From an uncultured Lentisphaeria bacterium (GTDB taxonomy: Bacteria > Verrucomicrobiota > Lentisphaeria > Oligosphaerales > Oligosphaeraceae), in assembly GCA_945827525.1 (NCBI GenBank), contig CALZPA010000008.1:1-34537 (forward strand): a stretch of 34,537 nt of DNA. The letters run 5' to 3'. Positions 25,501 to 33,853 of the stretch are shown piece by piece. Every line of letters begins with the position of its first letter. The first letter of the stretch is position 1. Both the position numbers and the translations under genes were made by a program. The notes under the pieces were generated by a model. The model searched no databases. It was given only the letters and a program-made list of their open reading frames with translations, and was not told the DNA's origin.

Positions 25501-26884
25501 CGGGGCGGTGACGGCGGCGGAGCTGGCGAGCCAGTGGCGGCTGCCGCCGGAGCGGGTGACGGCGGCGCTGGAGGGGCTGTGCCGTGGCGGCGAGGCGGCG
25601 GCGCTGCTGCTGGAGCGTCCTGACGGGCAGCGCGAGATGGCGTTCGCCGAGCGCGAGGCGCTGGCCGCGATGCTGCGTCTCGCGCGGCGGCGCCGGACGC
25701 TGGCGGCGGTGCGGACGCTGACGCCGGAGGCGTTCCAGATGGTCGTGGCGCGTCAGCAGGGGCTGGGCGGCGAGGGCGGAGGACGCGAGGCGGTGCTGGA
25801 GCGTCTGCGGCGTCTCGCGGGGGTTCCGCTGCGTCCGGCCGAGCTGGAGACGCAGTGGCTGCCGGCGCGGCTGTCGCCCTACGACACGGCCTGGCTCGAC
25901 AGCCTCTGCCAGCAGGAACTCTGGTGCACGGGGACGCCTGATGGGCGTCTGCGTCTGCTGGAGGAGCCTGACCTGGAGGTGCTTCCGCCGCCGCCGGACA
26001 GCGCCGCCGGCGCCGATGCGGACGCCTGGAGCGCGTTCTGGGCCGGTCGCAGCCGCTGTCTGCGGTTCGAGCTGGTGCGCCGTCGGACGGAGGGGAAGGC
26101 GACGGGGGCGGTGCTGGCGGAGCGGGCGGCGCCGACGGCGCCGTCGCTGAGCCGTCGGCTGTCGGGGCTGCGCCGGCGCGCGGAGCGGTCGTCGGTGGAG
26201 ACGCCGCTGGACATGGTGCCGGTGACGTGGCCGGCGTCGGGGAGCGGCGATGCGGTGTCGGAGCTGGAGCGGGGGAAGGAGCGTGTGCGGATGCTGCTGG
26301 ACCGTTATGGGGTGGTGTTCCGTGAGCTGCTGGAGCGTGAGGAGGCGGGTTTCCGGTGGCGGGAGGTGTTTCCGGCGCTGCGGGTGATGGAGCTGTCGGG
26401 TGAGGTGGTGAGCGGGTGTTTCGTCGAGGGTGTTCGGGGGCTGCAGTTCACGGCGGCGGAGCTGTTGCCGGAGCTGGAGCGTGGCGAGGAGGCGGAGCGT
26501 GTGGTGTGGCTGTCGGCGACGGATCCGGCGTCGCTGTGCGGTCTGGGCGGCGGGCTGCTGCCGTCCGCGTTTCCGCGCCGCGTGGCGGGGTCGGCGCTGG
26601 TCTTCGTTGGGGGGCGGCTGCGGCTGGTGGGGCGTCGGCGCGGGATGGAGCTCGAGCTGGTAGGCGAGGGTGCCGAGTCGTCGTTCCGCGGCGAGTGGCT
26701 GGCGCCGTACATCAGCGCGATGTGGCGTCAGCGCCAGCCGATGCTGGTGGTGGAGATCCGGACGGTCAACGGCCGTCCCGCCACGGATGTGCTGCCGCGC
26801 CCTGAGCTGGAGCGGCTGTTCCGCGTCGAGACTGACGCGGGCGCCTATCTCCTCACCCGCCGCTGGGCAGATGGGGGACTCTAG
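22508..26884 (+). CDS. lhr: Lhr family ATP-dependent helicase, full length with extended C-terminal region
   Basis: About 1458 aa (GTG 22499 is an alternative start); Walker A [19 protein letters not shown] (DEVH), [37 protein letters not shown]; long winged-helix-like C-terminal region. Confidence 0.92.
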   Translation: [1458 protein letters not shown]

Positions 26885-26925
26885 AGGTTCTAGAGGTTCT
26901 AGAGATTCTAGAGATTCTAGGGCTT
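26881..26925 (+). repeat. 9-bp tandem array, five units (last degenerate), starting at the lhr stop codon
   Basis: CTAGAGGTT CTAGAGGTT CTAGAGATT CTAGAGATT CTAGGGCTT. Confidence 0.92.
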
Positions 26926-26933
26926 CCAGTCCA

Positions 26934-28838
26934 TCAGTCGTCGTTGCGTGTGAGCTGGCAGAGAGCGGCGTGGTGTGGGGGGATGATGGCGGGTGGGTTC
27001 TGTGAGAAGCGCCAGCCGGGGGCGGGTGTCAGGCGGGGGGGCTGTGGCTGGGAGCTGTTGTTGACGGCGACGAGCCAGCAGGTGCGGTCGTCGATGGGGT
27101 GTTCGGTGAGGGTGACGAGTCGGCAGTCGCGGATGGCGGCTCGCTGGGCGAGTGCCTGGTGGGCGATGAGCCGGTAGAGGCGTTCCCACTGTGGGGCGTC
27201 TGGGGCGTCGAAGGCGCGTGGGCGGGTGGAGAGGTGCTGTTCGAGGGGGAGGGTGAGGAGGAAGATGTCGCCCTGGCCATGGCGGCTGTGGATGAGGACG
27301 GGGTTGCCGTCGGGTTCGCGGGCGAGGACGTCGGCGGTGGTGGGCTGGAGGATGAGTCGGTAGGGAGCGGCGATGGAGAAGTCCTGGCCGTCGGCGGAGA
27401 AGGCGACGTTGGGGTTGTCGCGGGTCTCGCGGGAGAAGACGGAGGCGCCGAAGACGTCGGGGCTGAAGGGGGCGATGTCGCCGCCGTCGAGGGAGAGATA
27501 GAGGGTGGCGCCGTTGCGGGCGGCGTCCAGGAGCGCCCTGAATTCGTGGCTGCGTGACCAGTTGGTGCCTCGGATGCCGGGGACGAGATAGAGGTCGGCG
27601 GGTCGGAGGGGGTCTCCGATCCACTGGAATTCGAGGTCGAAGCCGGCGAGCTTGGCGAGGAGGAAGGCGCTCCAGGTGTTGTTGGTGAAGGCGCGGAAGT
27701 CCTGTTCGCGGGTGAGGACGCAGACGGCGTTGCGGCGGAAGGGTGGGAGGTGGTCGAGGGGGAGGGCGTCGAGGAAGCGGCGGAAGTCGGCGAGGGCGTT
27801 GCCGACGGGGCGGAGTCGGAGGTTCTCGTCGAACATGCCGAGCTCGCGTTCCCAGGTGCTCCAGGTGTAGGGCGGGAAGGGGAGCTGGGAGTGTTCGAAG
27901 GCGCACCACCAGAGGTAGTAGTCGGAGCCGTGTGCCCAGGCGTTGAGCATGGAGTTGGTGACGAACGCGGCCTTGGTCTGCTCGTCGCAGTAGCTGGACG
28001 AGAAGGTGCCGAGCTCCTCGACGAAGGCGGGTCGCTGGGCGAGGTCGGCGTACTGTCGGATTTCGATGGTGGCCTGGAAGGCGAGTCGGACGCTGGTGTG
28101 TCGGTCGAGGCGCGCGGGCGCCTTGCTGGTGGTGTGCGGGTAGGGATGTGCGGTGAGGAGGTCGCAGAGCTCGCCCTGCTGTCGGCAGGTCCAGGCGGGG
28201 GCGTCGAATTCGGCGTCGGCGCCGGCCATGAGGCTGTGCATGCCGGAGGAGACGGGTCTGGAGGGGTCGGCGAGCCGGATGGCGCTGGTGAGCATCCAGG
28301 TCCAGTTCCAGGCCTGCGCCTCGCTCTTGACCTGTCCCATGCAGTTGCACTCGTTGCCGAGTTCCCAGAGGATGATGGCGGGCTTGTCGCGGAGCTCCAG
28401 GACGAGTCGGCGGACGTAGCGTGTCTCCCATTTGAGGAGGAGGGGGTCGGTGATGGGGTTGCGCTCCTGGAACGCGGGCGGCAGGAACATGACGCCGCTC
28501 ATCCAGCCGGTGACGAGTCCGACGATGAGCTGCAGTCCGTTTTCGTGGGCGATGTCGCAGAGGAGTCGGAGGCGCTGGAGCTGGTTTTCGTCGATGCCGT
28601 CGCGTCCGCAGGGGGTGTCGGGGAGGGGTCGGCCGTGGAGGAGGAGTTCGGCGTCGAGGTTGGCCCATTTGCGGACCATTTCGAGAGGCTGGAAGTCCTG
28701 CCAGTTGGGGAAGACCCGGACGACCTGCATGCCGGCCTCGGCCATGCGTCTGAAGTCGTCGCGGACGGTCTGCTCGTCCCAGTCCTTCCACATGCGGGTT
28801 CCGGCGTTGGAGGCCCAGTAGTTGCATCCGATTTTCAT
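26934..28838 (-). CDS. Clan GH-A glycoside hydrolase (GH5-like cellulase/mannanase fold)
   Basis: 634 aa; MKIGCNYWASNAGTRMWKDWDEQTVRDDFRRMAEAGMQVVRVFPNWQDFQP; acid/base WELGNECN; putative nucleophile FVEELGTFSS. Confidence 0.82.
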   Translation of the reverse strand: MKIGCNYWASNAGTRMWKDWDEQTVRDDFRRMAEAGMQVVRVFPNWQDFQPLEMVRKWANLDAELLLHGRPLPDTPCGRDGIDENQLQRLRLLCDIAHENGLQLIVGLVTGWMSGVMFLPPAFQERNPITDPLLLKWETRYVRRLVLELRDKPAIILWELGNECNCMGQVKSEAQAWNWTWMLTSAIRLADPSRPVSSGMHSLMAGADAEFDAPAWTCRQQGELCDLLTAHPYPHTTSKAPARLDRHTSVRLAFQATIEIRQYADLAQRPAFVEELGTFSSSYCDEQTKAAFVTNSMLNAWAHGSDYYLWWCAFEHSQLPFPPYTWSTWERELGMFDENLRLRPVGNALADFRRFLDALPLDHLPPFRRNAVCVLTREQDFRAFTNNTWSAFLLAKLAGFDLEFQWIGDPLRPADLYLVPGIRGTNWSRSHEFRALLDAARNGATLYLSLDGGDIAPFSPDVFGASVFSRETRDNPNVAFSADGQDFSIAAPYRLILQPTTADVLAREPDGNPVLIHSRHGQGDIFLLTLPLEQHLSTRPRAFDAPDAPQWERLYRLIAHQALAQRAAIRDCRLVTLTEHPIDDRTCWLVAVNNSSQPQPPRLTPAPGWRFSQNPPAIIPPHHAALCQLTRNDD

Positions 28839-29184
28839 GGTGTCCTTGTGTCCTTGTGTCTCTGCTGCTGTGCTGTCCGCCGGTTGGCTGGCGGTGTCCG
28901 TCGTGGCTGCCGCAACGACGGGCGAGAGGAGAATATGGCCGCTGGAGGGGCGAAAGGCAAGACGGCGTCCAGGAAAAAGCGGGGACGTCGTGTCTGGGCT
29001 GCCAAAAATGCGAAAAGGGCGTCGTCGTCAGTTGCCATTCGGGGAAAAGCACACTATTTTATTAGATTTCGCGGCCATTCCGTGTGGGGTTCCCATGCGT
29101 GGGGGGACGTATGCGTCTGTCTGGCGAGTCGTTAGGGTCTCTGTGCCTGATTTGAACTTGGATCTGTCTGAGCGAGAATACAAC

Positions 29185-31284
29185 ATGAGTCTGCGAGCAT
29201 TGGTGATCGGTTTTCTGGGAGCGCTGTTCATTGCGGCCGGCGGTTTCATCAACGACGGTGTGCTGTACCTGGAGAGCTTCACCAACGGCTCGCAGCTGCC
29301 GATCATCGTGATAGGGGCGCTGCTGCTGACGCTGCTGCTGGTGAATCCGCTGCTGATGCTGTGTCGGCGCGGGCTGGCGCTGCGGGCCGGCGAGCTGGCG
29401 CTGATTGTGGCGCTGTGGAGCGCGTCGTGCAGCATTCCCGGCCGGGGGCTGCTGGAGCAGTTCACGCACTCGATGGTGATGCCGTACTACTGGGAGCTGC
29501 AGACGCCGGCGTGGGGCAAGTACGACCTGCTGAGCTACGCGCGTCCGGGGCAGCTGGTGACGCTGCCGCCGAAGGGCGACCCCGGGCACGACGAGGCGTT
29601 CGAGCGGGTCGTCAATGCGTATATCCGCGGCCGCAGCGACGTGTCGCCCCGTGATGCGTCGCTGTGGGAGCAGGTGGACCGGGCGGTGGCTCGGGTGCCG
29701 TGGTCGGCGTGGCGGGCGCCGCTGCTGACGTGGATGCCGCTGGTGCTGCTGAGCGCGCTGGCGTCGGTGTGCCTGGCGATGATCACGTATCGGCAGTGGG
29801 CGCACCATGAGATACTGAGCTATCCGATTGCGGTGTTCACGGATCAGCTGCTGGTTCGCGAGGAGGGCCGTCTCCTGCCGTCGGTGATGTGCAACCGGAT
29901 GTTCTGGGTGGGCTTTCTGCTGCTGCTGGTCATCCGGGTGAACAACGGCCTGGTGGTGTGGTATCCGGAGTACTACATTCCGGTGCAGCTGAACTTCAAC
30001 ATGACGCCGTTCGCGAAGGTGTGGCCGGAGCTGTTCCGGGTGCCGTATGGCTGGTCGCTGCTGACGGTTCGGTTCTTCCCGCTGGTGATTGCGTTCGCGT
30101 TCTTCCTGAGCGCGGAGATCTCGTTCACGCTGGGCGTGTCGCAGTTGTGCTGGGTGCTGGTGGCGCTGCCGATGGTGACGGTGGGCATGAACCTGAGCAC
30201 GGACTGGGTGGGCGGCTGGCAGGGCTGGCAGCGCGCCGGCTCCTACATCATGATGTTCCTCATCCTCGTCTACACGGGGCGCAACTACTACGCCGACATC
30301 GTGATGCGGGCGCTGGGGCTTCGCCGGCGCGGGCAGCGGGACGCGACGGACCGCGCGAACGTGTGGGCGTTCCGGGTGCTGGCGGTGGCGTTTGTGGCGC
30401 TGGTGGTTCTGGTGTGCCGTCTGGGTCTGGAGTGGCCGTTCGCGCTGATCACGGTGTTTCTGATGCTGCTGTCGTTCGTGGTGGTGGCGCGCATCAGCGC
30501 GGAGACGGGCCTGTTCTTCATCCAGCCTCGCTGGACGATCTTCGGCCTGCTGACGGCCGGTCTGGGCAGCTATGTGTTCTCGCCGACGAACCAGGTCATC
30601 TGCGGTCTGGTGTGCGTGATGCTGTGCATTGACCAGTGCCATGCGCTGCTGCCGTATGTGACGAACGGGATGCGCCTGTGCGAGCGGTCGCAGGTGTCGC
30701 CGTCCCGGGTGGGCGTCTGGACGTTCGCGATGTACGCGGTGTGCGTGGTGGCGGCGGTGCTGGTGCTGCTGGTGGCGGTCTACGAGTGGGGCGTTCCGCA
30801 GCGGATGGACTGGAGCTACAAGCGTCTGCCGACGATGACGTTCCGGACGGCGCTGCCGGAGATCAACCAACTGAAGGCGGTGGGGTCGCTGGAGGCGGCG
30901 GAGACGCAGCCGCTGCTGGAGCGCCTGTCGCATCTGGCCCCCCGCGAGAATTTCCTGGGCGCGTTTGCGTTTGGTCTGGTGGCGGTGGGGGTCTTCAGCT
31001 TTCTGCGTCTGCGTCTGCCGAAGTGGCCGCTGCATCCGGTGATGTTCCTGCTGTGGGCGACGTACCCGATGGAGCAGACGTGCCATGCGTTCCTGATAGG
31101 CTGGCTGCTGAAGAAGTGCACGCTGCGCTTTGGCGGCGTGCAGATGGTGCGGACGCTGCAGCCGCTGATGATTGGCGTCATCGGCGGCGAGCTGATGGCG
31201 GCCATTGTGTTCATGATTGTGGGAGTCGTCTACTATGCGTGCACGGGCGAGGTGCCGAAGGTCTACCGTTGGTTCCCGCGCTGA
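29185..31284 (+). CDS. Large polytopic membrane protein of unknown function (possibly DUF6785/DUF6784-like)
   Basis: 699 aa from ATG 29185; many TM-like segments; conserved-looking NDGVLYLESFTNGSQLPIIV and ASCSIPGRGLLEQFTHSMVMPYYWELQTP. The DUF assignment is from memory. Confidence 0.75.
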   Translation: MSLRALVIGFLGALFIAAGGFINDGVLYLESFTNGSQLPIIVIGALLLTLLLVNPLLMLCRRGLALRAGELALIVALWSASCSIPGRGLLEQFTHSMVMPYYWELQTPAWGKYDLLSYARPGQLVTLPPKGDPGHDEAFERVVNAYIRGRSDVSPRDASLWEQVDRAVARVPWSAWRAPLLTWMPLVLLSALASVCLAMITYRQWAHHEILSYPIAVFTDQLLVREEGRLLPSVMCNRMFWVGFLLLLVIRVNNGLVVWYPEYYIPVQLNFNMTPFAKVWPELFRVPYGWSLLTVRFFPLVIAFAFFLSAEISFTLGVSQLCWVLVALPMVTVGMNLSTDWVGGWQGWQRAGSYIMMFLILVYTGRNYYADIVMRALGLRRRGQRDATDRANVWAFRVLAVAFVALVVLVCRLGLEWPFALITVFLMLLSFVVVARISAETGLFFIQPRWTIFGLLTAGLGSYVFSPTNQVICGLVCVMLCIDQCHALLPYVTNGMRLCERSQVSPSRVGVWTFAMYAVCVVAAVLVLLVAVYEWGVPQRMDWSYKRLPTMTFRTALPEINQLKAVGSLEAAETQPLLERLSHLAPRENFLGAFAFGLVAVGVFSFLRLRLPKWPLHPVMFLLWATYPMEQTCHAFLIGWLLKKCTLRFGGVQMVRTLQPLMIGVIGGELMAAIVFMIVGVVYYACTGEVPKVYRWFPR

Positions 31285-31359
31285 GCGGGTCGCCGGCACG
31301 TTCCGTTTGTCGTTGACCAAATTTTGAGATAGAAGCTACAGAGAAGTCGAAGAAGAAGC

Positions 31360-33753
31360 ATGAAGACATCGATCAACTGGCTGAAGCATTACGTTGAGAT
31401 TCCGTGGGATGCGAAGGAGCTGTCGTCGCGTCTGACGGGCGCGGGACTGGAGGTTGAGGGCATCGAGACGTCGGGGACGGTTCCCGAGGGCGTCGTGGTG
31501 GGCCTGATACTGAGCCGCGAGCCGCATCCGAACAGTGACCACATGAGCGTCTGCCGCGTGGACATCGGCGCCGGCGAGCCGGTGCAGATTGTCTGCGGCG
31601 CGCCGAACTGCGACGCGGGGCGGAAGGCGCCCTGCGCCACCATCGGCACCGACTTCGGCGACTTCCGCATCAAGAAGTCTAAGCTGCGCGGCGTGGAGTC
31701 GCACGGCATGCTCTGCTCGGAGCGCGAGCTGGGGCTGAGCGACAACCACGAGGGCATCATGCTCCTCGACACCGACGCCGCTCCGGGGACGCCCTTCGCC
31801 AGCCTGGTCGCCGGCGACACCGTCATCGACTGGGAGGTGACGCCCAACCGCCCCGACTGGAACTCGCACGTCGGCATCGCTCGCGAGATTGCGGCCCAGA
31901 CGCGCGGCGAGCTGCGTCTGCCCGCGCCGGAGATTGTCGTGGACGAGTCGCATGACATCGCCGAGATGGCCTCGGTCGAGGTGCGCGCCCCCGAGCTGTG
32001 CCCGCGCTACATCGCCCGCGTCTTCACGGACGTCAAGATTGGCCCCAGCCCGGACTGGATGGTCAAGGAGCTGGAGGCCGTCGGGCTGCGCTCCATCAAC
32101 AACGTCGTCGACATCACCAACTATGTGATGCTCGAGTTCGGCAATCCGCTCCATGCGTTCGACCTGAGCACGATTGCCGGTCGCAGCATCATCGTGCGCC
32201 GTGCCGAGGACGGCGAGGAGATCACCACGCTGGACGGCAGCCACGTGACGCTCACCCATGACCAGCTGCTCATCGCCGACCGCGACCGGGGCGTCGCCCT
32301 GGCCGGCATCATGGGCGGCGAGAACAGCATGATCCAGGACACGACGACCACCGTCCTGCTGGAGGCCGCCACGTTCGACCGCTCCAACATCCGCCTCAGC
32401 TCCCGCAAGCTCGGCATCGCCTCCGACTCCTCCTACCGCTACGAGCGCGGCGTCAGCCCCGAGATCACGGCGCTGGCTAGCGAGCGCGCCGCGACGCTGC
32501 TGTGCCGCTATGCGGGCGCGAAGCAGGCGAAGGGCGTCATCGACTGCTATGGTCGCCCGTGGCAGTTCCGCGAGCTGACGTGCCAGGTGGCGCGGTGCAA
32601 CGCGATACTGGGTCTGGAGCTGTCGGCGGAGGAGATGGCGGACTGCTTCCGCCGTCGTGGCATCGAGGTGCTGTCGGTGACGCCGGAGCGGGTGTCCGTG
32701 CGGACGCCGGGCTGGCGCTTCGACCTGTGCGCGGAGCACGACCTGTGGGAGGAGGTGGCGCAGATGGTCGGTCTGGACCGCATTCCGGAGGCGGGCATGT
32801 CGTCGCGGCTGGTCGGCAGCATGAAGGACGACAAGTTCCTGCCGCTGGAGGAGATGCGCGGCCAGTTGCTCGGTCTCGGCCTGGACGAGATGCTGAACTA
32901 CACGATGTTCTCCGAGCAGCAGTGCCTGCAGGGCGCCGATGTGCGTCCGGAGGAGCTGCTGAAGGTGTCGAACCCCATCAGCGCGGAGCTGGCGTGCCTG
33001 CGGCCGACGCTGCTGCCGGGCATGATACAGGTGGTCGCGCACAACGTGGCGCGCAACGAGCATGACCTGCGGATGTTCGAGACGGGGCGCGTGTTCCGGA
33101 TGGTCGACGGCAAGATGACCGAGTCGCTGCAGGCGGGCATCATCATGACGGGGTGCCGTCAGGAGGGCGCGTTTGGCGCGGCCCGCTCGGAGATGGTCGA
33201 CTTCTACGACCTGAAGGGCGTGCTGGAGGGCTGGTTCGCGGCGCGGCGGCTGTCGGCGCCGCGCTGGGAGCCGGCGGAGAGCGCGTCGTTCAAGCGCGGC
33301 GCGTGCGCGGAGTGGCGCGTCGGCAAGCGCCGTGTGGCGATCTTCGGGCAGGCGTCGGAGGAGCTGGTGAAGGGCATCCGTCTGCGTCAGCCGCTGTTCG
33401 TGGCGCTGGTGGACTTCGAGGCGCTGCAGACGCTGCGTCCATCGGCGCTGAAGTACCGTGCACTGGCGCAGTTCCCGGGCACGTCGCGCGACTTCTCGTT
33501 TGTGGCGCCGTCGGAGGTGACGCACCAGCAGGTCGTCGACACCATCGGCTCGCTGAAGATGCCGCTGCTGGAGGACATCCGGCTGTTCGACATCTTCGAG
33601 GACGAGAAGGTGCTGGGCAAGGGTCGCCGCAGCCTCTCCTACTCCGTCACCTTCCGCAACCCCGAGCGGACCATCACGGACGAGGAGGGCAACGCCATGC
33701 AGGAGAAGATCCGCAAGGCGCTGGTCGACCGCCTGCACGTCGAGCTGCGCTGA
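31360..33753 (+). CDS. pheT: Phenylalanine--tRNA ligase beta subunit
   Basis: 797 aa; MKTSINWLKHYVEIPWDAKELSSRLTGAGLEVEGIE, CGAPNCDAGRK, EVTPNRPDWNSHVGIAREIAA, C-terminal FDX-ACB-like RALAQFPGTSRDFSFV. Confidence 0.95.
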   Translation: MKTSINWLKHYVEIPWDAKELSSRLTGAGLEVEGIETSGTVPEGVVVGLILSREPHPNSDHMSVCRVDIGAGEPVQIVCGAPNCDAGRKAPCATIGTDFGDFRIKKSKLRGVESHGMLCSERELGLSDNHEGIMLLDTDAAPGTPFASLVAGDTVIDWEVTPNRPDWNSHVGIAREIAAQTRGELRLPAPEIVVDESHDIAEMASVEVRAPELCPRYIARVFTDVKIGPSPDWMVKELEAVGLRSINNVVDITNYVMLEFGNPLHAFDLSTIAGRSIIVRRAEDGEEITTLDGSHVTLTHDQLLIADRDRGVALAGIMGGENSMIQDTTTTVLLEAATFDRSNIRLSSRKLGIASDSSYRYERGVSPEITALASERAATLLCRYAGAKQAKGVIDCYGRPWQFRELTCQVARCNAILGLELSAEEMADCFRRRGIEVLSVTPERVSVRTPGWRFDLCAEHDLWEEVAQMVGLDRIPEAGMSSRLVGSMKDDKFLPLEEMRGQLLGLGLDEMLNYTMFSEQQCLQGADVRPEELLKVSNPISAELACLRPTLLPGMIQVVAHNVARNEHDLRMFETGRVFRMVDGKMTESLQAGIIMTGCRQEGAFGAARSEMVDFYDLKGVLEGWFAARRLSAPRWEPAESASFKRGACAEWRVGKRRVAIFGQASEELVKGIRLRQPLFVALVDFEALQTLRPSALKYRALAQFPGTSRDFSFVAPSEVTHQQVVDTIGSLKMPLLEDIRLFDIFEDEKVLGKGRRSLSYSVTFRNPERTITDEEGNAMQEKIRKALVDRLHVELR

Positions 33754-33779
33754 GCCGCGCGCGTCCGGCGTTTCGTTTT

Positions 33780-33806
33780 CCCCGGGGCGGCGCCGCCGTC
33801 CCGGGG
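33780..33806. other. Strong GC hairpin in the pheT-efpL spacer
   Basis: CCCCGGGGCGGC (33780-33791) pairs with GCCGTCCCGGGG (33795-33806), 12 bp with one G.T, 3-nt loop; no downstream U-tract. Confidence 0.6.
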
Positions 33807-33853
33807 CAGTCATTCATTCTGAAAGCAAGCAGAGTCCAAGGAACCAAGAGTAC

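Noticed and set aside
29062-31320. 752-aa minus-strand ORF antisense to the membrane protein
   Set aside because: Arg/His/Gln-rich shadow translation with no hydrophobic or catalytic motifs.
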